From NCBI GenBank assembly GCA_963752935.1, contig CAVWAL010000014.1, positions 310,001 to 374,000 on the forward strand: a stretch of DNA of 64,000 nucleotides. The letters are read 5' to 3'. The notes under the pieces were generated by a model, which was given only the letters and a program-made list of their open reading frames with translations, was not told where the DNA came from and searched no databases. The stretch comes from RI-153 sp963752935. GTDB taxonomy: Bacteria > Chloroflexota > Anaerolineae > Caldilineales > Caldilineaceae. Below are positions 44,644 through 53,914 of this stretch, piece by piece (position 1 is the first letter of the stretch; each line of letters starts with the position of its first letter). A program made the position numbers and the translations under genes.

Positions 44644-45885
44644 TCACTCGTGCGACGGTCGCTGTAGAGTGCCTTCTTCGTCAAAGCGGACCGGTTGAGG
44701 TTCGCCGACAACGGTCAAGTTGTCGTGGGCTGCAACCTGCGCCAACATTCCCGGTGATACCCAGAATGTCTCTAGATCAAGTGTGTTGCGGATGTAGACA
44801 ACCTGCGCCGTCTGCGGATCAAGCGAGGCCAGCGCGGTGGCAAGCAGAAGCTGATCATTGGGCAGGGTGATCGGCTGTTTGGCTCCGGCATAGTTGCCCG
44901 CTGTGAGGCAGTTCATATAGGTTGCCTGCCAATCCACCTTTTCGCGCAACCGCTCGGGGATCAGATCGGCGTAGCCAATCCCGGTGGCGTTGCCATGGCT
45001 GGCCGGCGTAAGATCCAATACGGCCAGGCGCCGAATCGGAGGATCGATGGGGCCGCCGTTGCGCCGCCACATGCCGACAATGTTGAGATCCATGCCGGTG
45101 CCGCTGATGTTCTTGCCGATCTCCTCGACGATCATTAGATCGATGGGAGAAAGCGGGATGCGGGGCAGATACTCTTTGGCGGTTTCGAGCAGTGCCGGTT
45201 CTTCAGCTTCGATGCGCTCGGCCGGCAAGACGGCAATCTGCGCGGCTTGATGGTATCCGTTTTCCACAATGCCGATCCCCGCCACAATCGGCATCCGGGC
45301 CAGGATCAGGCGAGCAGCGGCGGGCATGGCTTCCTCGATACCCCAGGCGTGGATGGTCTCTGCACCGCGTTGTTTGCCCAACCCTACGGCGATAATCTTG
45401 AAGAGCCCGCTTTCCCAACGGCAGCGAAAGGAAGTGTGCGGCTTGATGCGGTTGATCACCACAATGGCGTCGGCCTGCGCCACATTGGCATCGAAGTGTA
45501 CCGGCATGCCGGCTTCCGTTTCGCCGACGATGACCGTGTCCAGGCTGCTGCGGATCGGTACACCTAGATCATCTTCGCCCAGCCCATAGCCTTCGAGCAC
45601 CTCTTTCTGGCCTTGCGCCGTACCGCCGCCGTGGCTGCCCATGGCCGGCACCAGGAATGGCCTGGCGCCCAATGCCAGCAGCGCGTTTACCGTCGTCTTC
45701 ACAACCTCTTGGATCGATGAGATGCCGCGGCTGCCCACGGCGACGGCCACAGACATGCCCGGCCGGATGCGCTCGGCCGGCGATATGGATGCCAGTCCGC
45801 TGCGGACGGCCCCGGCCACATCCTCTACCTGTTCAGAGGCAACCTTCTGCTTGACAGGGATGAGTTTGAGCGTTGACATCGTCAT
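44644..45885 (-). CDS. LarA-like (DUF2088) protein
   Basis: About 413 residues related to the nickel-pincer lactate racemase LarA superfamily. The N-terminal part has 'AVAVGSRGISSIQEVVKTTVNALLALGARPFLVPAMGSHGGGTAQGQ' (the conserved GSHGG), then 'DAIVVINRIKPHTSFRC' and 'KQRGAETIHAWGIEEA'. It differs from true LarA in lacking an obvious 'DxxR...H' arrangement in the C-terminal half, so racemase activity is not assured. It may be a related racemase or epimerase. The ATG at 45885 overlaps the prfB stop by 4 bases; both are read on the minus strand. Confidence 0.8.
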   Translation of the reverse strand: MTMSTLKLIPVKQKVASEQVEDVAGAVRSGLASISPAERIRPGMSVAVAVGSRGISSIQEVVKTTVNALLALGARPFLVPAMGSHGGGTAQGQKEVLEGYGLGEDDLGVPIRSSLDTVIVGETEAGMPVHFDANVAQADAIVVINRIKPHTSFRCRWESGLFKIIAVGLGKQRGAETIHAWGIEEAMPAAARLILARMPIVAGIGIVENGYHQAAQIAVLPAERIEAEEPALLETAKEYLPRIPLSPIDLMIVEEIGKNISGTGMDLNIVGMWRRNGGPIDPPIRRLAVLDLTPASHGNATGIGYADLIPERLREKVDWQATYMNCLTAGNYAGAKQPITLPNDQLLLATALASLDPQTAQVVYIRNTLDLETFWVSPGMLAQVAAHDNLTVVGEPQPVRFDEEGTLQRPSHE

Positions 45886-46980
45886 TCTTCTCCTACCTGC
45901 AATTTCAGCCACGCCTCCATGAAGGGATCGAGATCGCCGTCAAGCACAGTTTGCGGATTCCCGGTTTCCAGGTCGGTGCGCAGGTCTTTGACCATCTGGT
46001 AAGGGTGCAGCACATAGTTGCGGATCTGTGTGCCAAAGTCGGCGCCCACATTCTCGCCTTTGATACGAGCCCGCTCGGCTTCGATCTTCTCTTGCTCGAT
46101 TTCGTATAGTTTGCCGCGCAGGATCTTGAGCGCCATCTCGCGATTTTGGGTCTGGCTTCTTTCATTCTGACAGGTGACCACGATGCCGGTCGGTTCGTGG
46201 AAGAGACGGACGGCGGTGGCGTTTTTCTGTACGTTCTGTCCACCGGCGCCGCTGCTCAAGAATACATCCATGCGAACATCATTGGGGTTGATCTCGATCT
46301 CGATATCTTCGTCAATGACGGGCATGACTTCGATCTTGGCAAAACTGGTATGGCGGCGACTGCTGGAATCATACGGGCTGATGCGTACAAGCCGATGTGT
46401 GCCCTTTTCGGCGCGTAGGTAGCCGTAGGCATTGCGGCCTGTTACCTGCACGGTGACGCTTTTGATCCCGGCTTCTTCGCCTGCCGTCATGTCGCTGATT
46501 TCAGTTTTGTAGCCGCGGCGTTCGGCCCAGCGCAGATACATACGCAGGAGCATCTGTGCCCAATCCTGGGCTTCGGTGCCACCCGCGCCGGCGTGGATAC
46601 TAAAGATGGCGGAGCCATTGTCGTATTTGCCGCTCAGGGCCAGTTCAAACTCGCGCTTTGCGATCTCGTTTTCGAGCGAGGTCGCTTCCGCTTCCAACTC
46701 GGTGAGCAAAGCAGGATCATCCTCGGCCATTTGGCAGAGTTCCTTGGCGTCATTGGCCCGGCGCTGCAGCGAATCCCAAACCCGCACCTGCTCTTGCAAG
46801 TTATTCATCTCTTGCATCTTGCCCTGGGCCTCTTGCTGATTGTCCCAGAAGTCGGGGCCTACAACCTCTTGTTCGAGTCCGGCGATACGTTCCTTCTTGC
46901 TGGCGAGGTCAAAGTCGCCCCCTAATCGAGTCCACCCGCTCAACGAGCAGGTTCAAACGGTTTTCCAGTTCAGTGCTCAT
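45882..46980 (-). CDS. prfB: Peptide chain release factor 2, with programmed +1 frameshift
   Basis: Terminates translation at UGA/UAA. From the ATG at 46980 the first 23 codons (ending 'RVDSIRGRL') run into an in-frame TGA at 46911-46909. The site has AGGGGG a few bases before CTT-TGA-C, the classic RF2 autoregulatory frameshift signal; after a +1 shift the frame stays open to 45882. The catalytic GGQ loop is 'SSGAGGQNVQKNATAVRL'. The stop-codon recognition tripeptide reads Ser-Pro-Tyr ('VRISPYDSSSRRHTSF') where RF2 normally has Ser-Pro-Phe. It lies between ftsY and the LarA-like gene. Confidence 0.95.
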
Positions 46981-47040
46981 AACGTCTATCCTCAATTCGT
47001 TTGGATGAAAGTAGAGAGTAGTGATAGGAAGCGCCCGCTT

Positions 47041-48015
47041 CTACTCTCCCAACAGCCCCTCGACAAACGCGATGGGATCAAATTCGGCCAGATCGTCAAT
47101 CTTTTCGCCCGTGCCGACGAAACGGACGGGAACGCCGAGTTGTTTTTTGATGCTAAGGACGGCGCCACCTTTGCTGGTGCCATCGAGCTTGGTCAGGACA
47201 ATGCCGGTGACGCCGGCTGTTTCTTTGAAGCCTTTGGCCTGCAAGATCGCATTTTGGCCGGTGGAGGCATCGAGCACCAACAAGATCTCGTGAGGCGCAC
47301 GGTGGACTTGCCGTGCCGCCACCCGCCGCATTTTCTCTAGTTCTTGCATCAGGTTGTACTTATTTTGCAGGCGACCGGCCGTATCCACAAGCAAGATATC
47401 GGCCTGGCGACTTTCCTGGCTGGCGCGCATCGCATCGAAGAGGACGGCCGCCGGATCTGAGCCGGGCGCCTGGGCGATGACCTCAACGCCCGCCCGCTCT
47501 CCCCACACCTGTAGCTGTTCAATGGCGGCGGCGCGAAAGGTATCCCCCGCGGCCAGCACCACCTTCTTCTGACGATTTTTGTAGCGATAGGCCAGCTTGC
47601 CCAGGGTGGTTGTCTTGCCCGATCCATTGACGCCGACCACCAACACGACGGTGAGGATACGCGGCTCCTCGATGTGCAGTGGTTCTTCGGCCTTGAGCAG
47701 CCGCACCATCTCTTGCTTGAGGATGGTATAAGCATCACGGGTGGCCTTGATGCCTTCGTCCTCTACCCGTTGGCGCGTTCGTTCAACCAGTGCGGTGGCG
47801 GTTTCGACACCCACGTCAGCCATGATCAGCGACTCTTCCAACTCATCCCAGAGTTCGTCCGTGATCTCATTTTCTTGAAAGATCGAACCGATCCGCCCAA
47901 AGAGGTTGCTGCGCGTCTTTTGCAGACTTGCCTCAAGGCGCAGTTCGTCTTGTGTCTTCTCTTCTTCTTTTCCAAAGAGCTTTCTGAACAAGGGATCTAT
48001 CCTTCCGTGTAGCAT
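47041..48015 (-). CDS. ftsY: Signal recognition particle receptor FtsY
   Basis: Docks SRP-ribosome complexes at the membrane. About 324 residues from ATG 48015. A TTG at 47991 preceded by GAAGGA is an alternative and would start 'FRKLFGKEEEK', the usual amphipathic lead. The NG domain shows G1 'GVNGSGKTTTLGKLA', 'AAGDTFRAAAIEQL', G3 'DTAGRLQ' and G4 'TKLDGTSKGGA'. There is no long acidic A domain, as in many Gram-positive and Chloroflexota FtsY proteins. The gene is upstream of prfB on the same strand, 60 bases away. Confidence 0.95.
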   Translation of the reverse strand: MLHGRIDPLFRKLFGKEEEKTQDELRLEASLQKTRSNLFGRIGSIFQENEITDELWDELEESLIMADVGVETATALVERTRQRVEDEGIKATRDAYTILKQEMVRLLKAEEPLHIEEPRILTVVLVVGVNGSGKTTTLGKLAYRYKNRQKKVVLAAGDTFRAAAIEQLQVWGERAGVEVIAQAPGSDPAAVLFDAMRASQESRQADILLVDTAGRLQNKYNLMQELEKMRRVAARQVHRAPHEILLVLDASTGQNAILQAKGFKETAGVTGIVLTKLDGTSKGGAVLSIKKQLGVPVRFVGTGEKIDDLAEFDPIAFVEGLLGE

Positions 48016-48277
48016 AAACCGTATGGATCTGCGCCGGGCAACGACACAGATCTGTGCCAGGCCGCGACTATACAGTATAGCACGGCCCAGACGCGCCGCC
48101 AAGCAAAATTTACCCTTGCACAGGTGTCGTTGAAGTTTGCCACAAAGTAAACAGTTGATCTAAACTTGGTAGCGCCGCACCACAGTTCCGATCCCCCCGG
48201 GTCTTAGTAGTATTCTTCACATGGCCATTTGGCCACTATAGCCCACTTTTTGTTCCACTAACACGGAGGAGGAGTCC

Positions 48278-50083
48278 ATGAAAGAGGCTTCAAGGTATGG
48301 TTTTTTGAAGCAAGTTAGGGTGATGGGCATGTTGGTTGTGCTGATGCTTGCCCTGCAAGCCTGTGCGCCGACGACCACTGCCCCAGTAGCAGAAGCACCG
48401 GCGGCTGAGGCCCCGGCTGCGGAAGCACCGGCAGCAGAAGCACCGGCGGCTGAGGCAGCCGATCCGATGATGACTGTCTTCGGTGAAATGCTGCCCGAAG
48501 GCGCGGCCCCGTATGATCAGCAGATCTCGCGCGAACCCTGCAGCAATACGGCCAATCAGACAACCGTTGACTTTATGGTTGCCGTGTACCAACGCTACTG
48601 CACCGGGGACAGCACGTTTTCTCTGGCCCTGGTCGACCTGGACAAGGATTTCAACGTTATCCCCATGGCTGCTGAAAGCTGGGAAGTTTCGGAAGACGGT
48701 CTGACCTGGACCTTCCACCTGCGCCCCGGCATGATCTGGTCGGATGACACCCCTGTCACTGCCAACGACTGGGTCGCCACCTATCAGTACGCGGCCAGCC
48801 CCGAACACGCCTGGGACTTTGCCTGGTTCTACGCCGGTGTCATCCAGAACTGGGACGAAGTGATTGCTGGCGAACTGCCCGTGGAAGAATTGGCCGTTAC
48901 AGCGGTCGACGATCTGACCCTTCAGATCACCACGTACCAGCCCTTCCCGCCGCTGCCCGGCATGATGCACTTTGCCTGGCCGATGCAGGCCAAGGCATTG
49001 GCCGAGTATGGCCCCTATTACAACAACGATCCGGCCACATCGGTCTCGTCGGGCCGCTTCAAACTGGTCTCATTGGAACCGGGCAGCAAAATCGTGCTCG
49101 AGGCCAATGAAAAGTACAAAGGCCCGAACCCGCCCTACCTGAAGAGCAGAGAGATCATCTACATGGATCCCAGCACCTTCTTCGCTGCTTTCCAGAATGG
49201 GGAAATCGATCAGGTAGGCTATGAAAACCTGACTCCGGCCGATCTGGATCTGGTGATGGCGGATCCGGTGCTGAGCGAGAATTACCTGCGCCACTTCGGC
49301 GACTTCCGCACAGATTACTTGCTCTTCGACACCTTCACTGAACCCTTCAACGATCTGAATGTGCGCAAGGCCTTCGCCCACGCCGTGGACCGCGAAAGCA
49401 TTGTCAGCAACGTCTACGGTGAAGTCAAGGGTTTGGCTGCTTACTCCTTCCTGATGCCCGGCTTCCCCTCGTCGGATGTTGAGGGCGCGCTGAAGGAATA
49501 TCAGATGTACGACTGTGAGCTGGCCAATCAATACCTCACCGATGCCGGTTTCGAGGGTGGCGAGGGCTTCCCGGCCCAGGAACTGTGGCTGCGCAATGAA
49601 GGACCGGCGCTGCAAGCCGTCTTCCAGGCCGTGGCCGCCTCGATTTCGGAGTGTCTCAACATTGACATTGAGGTCTCGAACAAAGACTACAAGGTCTACA
49701 TGGACGCCCTGAATGCCAAGCCGACACAGCTCACGTTGGGCGCCATTTCTTACGGTATGGACTTCCTGGATCCGACGAATATGCTGGGCATCTTCGTTTC
49801 GACAGGACGCCATTCCTGGCGCAACGAAGAGTTTGACACCTTGATCCGCGACGCCACACCGATGGTGGACGATCCTGAACTGCGTGCTCAGATGTTCCGC
49901 GATGCCGAGCGCATCCTGGTGGACGATGTGGGCAGCGTCTTCATCGTTCATCGCTGGCAGGGCACGCTCTATCAACCCTACTATCTGGGCGAAGGTTTCC
50001 GTACCCCAGATTCCAACGGCATTGCCGCCTGGCACTGGGGCAATGACTGGGTTTACGGTGATGTCTACATTGCACAGCATTAG
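48278..50083 (+). CDS. ABC transporter substrate-binding lipoprotein (peptide/nickel family 5)
   Basis: A 601-residue solute-binding protein. The signal ends in a lipobox (LQAC, Cys29), followed by a tether of repeated Ala-Pro-Ala-Ala-Glu units (residues 35-58). The family 5 fold is recognised from 'VAESWEVSEDGLTWTFHLRPGMIWSDDTPVTANDWVATYQYA'-like segments and the C-terminal 'WRNEEFDTLIRDATP'. It captures peptides or other solutes outside the membrane and passes them to the permeases encoded next. A GGAGGAGG site precedes the ATG. A strong hairpin after the gene probably sets its higher expression relative to the permeases. Confidence 0.93.
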   Translation: MKEASRYGFLKQVRVMGMLVVLMLALQACAPTTTAPVAEAPAAEAPAAEAPAAEAPAAEAADPMMTVFGEMLPEGAAPYDQQISREPCSNTANQTTVDFMVAVYQRYCTGDSTFSLALVDLDKDFNVIPMAAESWEVSEDGLTWTFHLRPGMIWSDDTPVTANDWVATYQYAASPEHAWDFAWFYAGVIQNWDEVIAGELPVEELAVTAVDDLTLQITTYQPFPPLPGMMHFAWPMQAKALAEYGPYYNNDPATSVSSGRFKLVSLEPGSKIVLEANEKYKGPNPPYLKSREIIYMDPSTFFAAFQNGEIDQVGYENLTPADLDLVMADPVLSENYLRHFGDFRTDYLLFDTFTEPFNDLNVRKAFAHAVDRESIVSNVYGEVKGLAAYSFLMPGFPSSDVEGALKEYQMYDCELANQYLTDAGFEGGEGFPAQELWLRNEGPALQAVFQAVAASISECLNIDIEVSNKDYKVYMDALNAKPTQLTLGAISYGMDFLDPTNMLGIFVSTGRHSWRNEEFDTLIRDATPMVDDPELRAQMFRDAERILVDDVGSVFIVHRWQGTLYQPYYLGEGFRTPDSNGIAAWHWGNDWVYGDVYIAQH

Positions 50084-50105
50084 TCTCACCGTGTAAAGTC
50101 TCGTG

Positions 50106-50145
50106 TATACGATGGCCGGAGTGTCAACACTCCGGCCATCGTATA
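50106..50145 (+). terminator. Perfect 19-bp hairpin between the binding protein and permease genes
   Basis: TATACGATGGCCGGAGTGT (50106-50124) and ACACTCCGGCCATCGTATA (50127-50145) are exact inverted repeats. The hairpin lies 22 bases after the binding-protein stop and 70 bases before the permease start. No T-run follows. An attenuating or 3'-stabilising stem is typical at this place in binding-protein-dependent transporter operons. Confidence 0.75.
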
Positions 50146-50215
50146 AATTCGCTTGTGTGTACACCCTCTGGCACTTCGAAACCGCCACGCTACCTGTCTA
50201 GAAGGGTTTGAATCG

Positions 50216-51179
50216 ATGGCCCGCTACATCTTTGGTCGCCTGATTTCACTCGTATTTGTTATTCTCGCCGTCTCCATGATTACCTTCAGCATGATGCATG
50301 CTGTCCCCGGTGGCCCCTTCGATGAAGGAAAACAACCGCTTCCGCCCGCCGCCAAAGCCAATATCCTGCGCAAGTATGGACTGGATCAGCCTGTTTGGAA
50401 GCAGTACATCAACTACATGTCCAATGCCGTACGTTTCGATTTCGGTATCCCGTATCAACAGCCAACCACCACCGTCGCCGAATTGATTACGAAGACGTGG
50501 AAGATTACGGCACAGGTTGGGCTGGTGACGATCTTTTTTGCTTTCAGCGTTGGCCTTACCCTGGGCATCGTGGCAGGATACAATCAAAATTCCTGGGTAG
50601 ACACAGTGGTAACCTTCCTGGCAACGTCGGGCTTCATCATGCCCAGCTTTGTGCTGGGGACGTTGTCGATCCTGCTCTTCGCCGTCTATTTGGATTGGTT
50701 GCCAATGGGTGGATGGGGCGAGACCGGCTGTCTTGTGGGTAGGTATGTCTGCCAGGATCTGGATCTTGCCGGTGACGGCCTATGCGCTGGCGCCGATGGC
50801 GATTATTGCCCGCTACACGCGGTCCAGCGTCATCGAGTATTTAAACGCCGACTTTGTGCGTACGGCTCGCGCCAAAGGGCTAGGAGAGCGGTCGATCATG
50901 TTGCGTCATGTTTTGCGCAACGCCTTGATTCCAATGGTGACGGTGATGGGCCCGATTATCCCCGACCTCATGACAGGCAGTATCTTCATCGAATCTATCT
51001 TTCGTATACCCGGTCTGGGCAAATACTTCGTAACGAGCACCTTTAATCGTGACTATCCTATGGTGATGGCCACCGTTCTGCTGATTGCGTTGCTGTGGGG
51101 ACTGGTCTACCTTTTAACCGATGTCGTCTACACCTGGATTGATCCCCGGGTGCGCTTGGGCGCGCAGGAGGGGCAGTAA
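50216..51179 (+). pseudogene. Dipeptide-type ABC permease (DppB-like), frameshifted
   Basis: From ATG 50216 the protein runs through 'ARYIFGRLISLVFVILAVSMITFSMMHAVPGGPF' and helix 2-4 to 'YLDWLPMGGWGE'. Then the frame shifts by one base between about 50713 and 50745. The rest, ending at 51179, continues in the other frame with 'ILPVTAYALAPMAIIARYTRSSVIEYLNADFVRTARAKGLGE', the EAA loop that contacts the ATPase. Combined length would be about 320 residues, normal for DppB. Both halves are well conserved, so a sequencing error is likely. The stop shares its final A with the next ATG (TAATG). Confidence 0.85.
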
Positions 51180-52096
51180 TGGTTGCTTCAAAACAGAGCG
51201 AAGTGTCGGCTGCGCCAGTCGCCCCACAGATTGCAAGCCTACGAAAACACCGTACTCTTTGGCAAGATGCAGCCAACCGCTTCATGCGCAATCGGCTTGC
51301 CGTTGTTGGCCTGGTGATCGTGCTTTTCTTTTTCATTTTGGCTATCTTCGCCGATGTTCTGGCGCCCTATCCATATGACAAGGCAGATTTTACGGCGGTG
51401 CGTGTGTTGCCCCTGGTAAACCCAAAATACCCGCTCGGTACCGATGAGGTAGGGCGCGACTACCTGAGCCGCCTCATTTACGGGGCGCGCACGTCCATGA
51501 CAGTCGGCATCACGATTCAGTTGATCGCCCTGTTGGTCGGTGTGCCCTTAGGCGGTGCGGCCGGTTACCTGGGCGGTAAGGTAGATTTTGTGGTGACGCG
51601 CATCATCGATATCATGACCGCTTTCCCTGGGCTGATTTTTGCGATCTTGGTGATTTCCCTGCTTGGTGGAGGTCTCTGGAACGTCATTTTTGCCCTGAGC
51701 ATCAGCAGTTGGATTGGGATCGCACGGCTGACGCGCGCCCAGATGTTGTCCCTGCGCGAGAAGGAATATGTGGAAGCAGCGCGTTCCCTGGGTGTTCGGC
51801 AGTGGGCGATCGTCTTTCGCCATCTGTTGCCCAATGCGCTCTCTCCCTTGCTGGTGGCCGTCAGCTTTGGTATTCCGGCGGCGATTTTTGGCGAGGCCGG
51901 CCTGAGTTTTCTCGGGATTGGCATCAACGATCCGATTCCAAGTTGGGGTAAAATGGTGGGTGTATCGGGCGCCTATGTGCGCGTTTCCTGGCACCTGGCC
52001 CTCTTCCCTACGCTGGCGATTGCTCTGGCGATGTTGGGCTTTTCGTTTGTGGGCGATGGCCTGCGCGACGCCCTCGACCCGAAAATGACCCGATAG
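51179..52096 (+). CDS. Dipeptide-type ABC permease (DppC-like)
   Basis: A 305-residue inner-membrane permease. An N-terminal cytoplasmic lead ('HRTLWQDAANRFMRNRLAVVGLVIVLFFF') enters the first helix. The periplasmic 'KYPLGTDEVGRDYLSRLIYGARTSMTVG' is the DppC/OppC hallmark. The EAA loop is 'EYVEAARSLGVRQWAIVFRHLLPNA', followed by 'EAGLSFLGIGINDPIPSWGKM'. It starts at the TAATG overlap with the DppB-like gene. No ATPase genes follow in this window, so the ATPase must come from elsewhere. Confidence 0.94.
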   Translation: MVASKQSEVSAAPVAPQIASLRKHRTLWQDAANRFMRNRLAVVGLVIVLFFFILAIFADVLAPYPYDKADFTAVRVLPLVNPKYPLGTDEVGRDYLSRLIYGARTSMTVGITIQLIALLVGVPLGGAAGYLGGKVDFVVTRIIDIMTAFPGLIFAILVISLLGGGLWNVIFALSISSWIGIARLTRAQMLSLREKEYVEAARSLGVRQWAIVFRHLLPNALSPLLVAVSFGIPAAIFGEAGLSFLGIGINDPIPSWGKMVGVSGAYVRVSWHLALFPTLAIALAMLGFSFVGDGLRDALDPKMTR

Positions 52097-52162
52097 TGTA
52101 GACGTAACCCGTACCGTGACAACTTGTGTCGTACGAACTGTTGTGAAAGGATAGCCGATTCA

Positions 52163-52687
52163 ATGAAGCGAAACACATTCACTCTGCGCTGGATCAGTGG
52201 GATGGCTCTGCTCGTGGTGGCCTTGCTTAGCGCAGCCTGTGGCGCTGATTCCGCGAGTCAATCTTCGTCGTCGGCGCCGGCGGCGACAGATCGACCTGTG
52301 CCCACAATGCCCGCGGCCCGATTTACGGCTGTTGCACAACAGGTGTACACTGATACAATCAGTAGCGACGCTAACAGCAACGGCAGCCAGGACGGTACAC
52401 CTGCACCGGAGGCAGAGGCAACGCCCACAACTGCTGTCGATCTCAGCCGTGGTCAAACCATCTACACCAATCGCTGTGCCGAGTGTCATGGTGCGCAGGG
52501 AGAAGGCGTCGCCGATAAGGGAGGATCGCTCACCGGCCTGAGCCTTTCCTCTGCAGAGTTTGATGACGCCATCCGAACGGGCAGAAACGGCGAACTGGGT
52601 GCGGAGCATATCTTTGGCCCGTCCGCGGTCAGCACATCCGGCTTGACCGTCTTGTACGCCTACCTGCAAAGCCTGTCTGAGCAATGA
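52163..52687 (+). CDS. Cytochrome c lipoprotein
   Basis: A 174-residue protein with a signal ending in a lipobox (SAAC, Cys26), a long low-complexity Ser/Ala/Thr/Pro linker (30-95) and a class I cytochrome c domain. The haem site is CAECH (Cys105, Cys108, His109). The axial Met is not obvious: no Met follows the haem site, so the sixth ligand may be another residue. It is predicted to be tethered at the outer face and could deliver electrons to the caa3 oxidase (inference). The ATG at 52163 is chosen over an upstream ATG at 52124 because it begins a normal lipoprotein signal. Confidence 0.88.
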   Translation: MKRNTFTLRWISGMALLVVALLSAACGADSASQSSSSAPAATDRPVPTMPAARFTAVAQQVYTDTISSDANSNGSQDGTPAPEAEATPTTAVDLSRGQTIYTNRCAECHGAQGEGVADKGGSLTGLSLSSAEFDDAIRTGRNGELGAEHIFGPSAVSTSGLTVLYAYLQSLSEQ

Positions 52688-52776
52688 TGCAAGGTGGGAA
52701 TGGATGTCGGCAACGATGATCGCGTCGCTGCACATCCCCCATTCACGTTCTGCGTTGAACCTAGAGGATCTACCGT

Positions 52777-53892
52777 TTGATAGCCTATTGCCCCCGAAGC
52801 AAATTTGTGGTCCCCGCTGAAGAAGCGCCGTTGCGCTGCCCAATCAGCGGGGAACCGTTGGAGTTCGGCAATCTACCCACCTTTGATCCTGATAAGATCG
52901 ACACCTCTCAGGCGGGACATTGGCGGTACGCCGCCATGCTGCCCGTGGTCGCGCCCGAGCAAAAGCGGGTGAGCTTAGGCGAAGGGTGGACGCCGCTGAT
53001 CGATGATGAGTGGGATGGCCTGCCTCTCTTTTGGAAGTTTGAAGGATTGATGCCGTCGGGCAGTTACAAAGATCGTGGGATCAGTGTCATGATCAACTGG
53101 CTGCTTGGTCGCGGCGTTAGCACCGTGATGGACGATTCCAGCGGCAATGCCGGCGCCAGCCTGGCCTGTTATGCGGCGCGTGCCGGTCTATCGGCGCGAA
53201 TCTTCGTGCCCGACTCGGCAGCCGAGCCCAAGAAGGCTCAGATTGCAGTCTACGGCGCCGAATTGATCGAAGTGCCCGGCCCTCGTTCTGTGGCAAGGCA
53301 GGCTGCCGAGGCTGCCCAAGACGGTGACGCCATCTACGCCTCGCACGCCTGGAACCCTGCCTGTCTGCTCGGATTTATGACCAATGCCTGGGAAATCTGG
53401 GAGCAACTGGGGGGGCGTGTGCCTGATTGGTACATTACTCCTTGCGGCTACGGTGGTCTCTTCCTCGGCGCATGGCGTGGCTTCCAGCGACTGTACGACT
53501 GTGGCGTCATTGACCGCTTGCCGCGCATGGTGGCGGTTCAAGCAGATCCGATCTCGCCTATCGTCGAAGCCTTTCACGAGGGATGGGAGACTGTACGCCC
53601 CCGCCGAATGATCGGCCCAAAATCGCTGGCCGACGGCATCGCCGTTGAGCAGCCCGTGCGTGCCCGCTCGATCCTCTCTGCGTTGCGACACTCCGAAGGC
53701 ACCGCCATCGCCGTCCACAATGATGAGATTACGCCGGCACGTGCAAAGCTAGCCGAACAGGGCCTCTTTGTGGAACCGACCAGTGCCACAGCCGCGGCGG
53801 CATTGGCCCAATTGCGTCCGCACATTCGCCCCGGTGAGACTGTCGTTGTCAATCTGACAGGGCTGGGGCTTAAGAAATTGCCGACTTACTGA
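52777..53892 (+). CDS. Threonine synthase-like PLP enzyme
   Basis: A 371-residue fold type II PLP enzyme. It has the PLP-lysine motif 'PSGSYKDRG', the phosphate/substrate loop 'DDSSGNAGASLACYAARAG' and the cofactor-binding 'PCGYGGLFLG'. Threonine synthase converts O-phosphohomoserine to threonine. The N-terminal segment ('YCPRSKFVV', 'RCPISGEPLEF') looks like a reduced zinc-ribbon lid found in some archaeal-type threonine synthases. Initiation is at TTG. It precedes the RNase III gene by 22 bases on the same strand. A related PLP lyase cannot be excluded. Confidence 0.85.
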   Translation: MIAYCPRSKFVVPAEEAPLRCPISGEPLEFGNLPTFDPDKIDTSQAGHWRYAAMLPVVAPEQKRVSLGEGWTPLIDDEWDGLPLFWKFEGLMPSGSYKDRGISVMINWLLGRGVSTVMDDSSGNAGASLACYAARAGLSARIFVPDSAAEPKKAQIAVYGAELIEVPGPRSVARQAAEAAQDGDAIYASHAWNPACLLGFMTNAWEIWEQLGGRVPDWYITPCGYGGLFLGAWRGFQRLYDCGVIDRLPRMVAVQADPISPIVEAFHEGWETVRPRRMIGPKSLADGIAVEQPVRARSILSALRHSEGTAIAVHNDEITPARAKLAEQGLFVEPTSATAAAALAQLRPHIRPGETVVVNLTGLGLKKLPTY

Positions 53893-53914
53893 TGCTGAAA
53901 GGCAAGGAGTAAGC

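Noticed and set aside
46909..46911. TGA inside prfB as a disabling mutation
   Set aside because: The surrounding AGGGGG and CTT-TGA-C are the known programmed frameshift signal, so the gene is functional.
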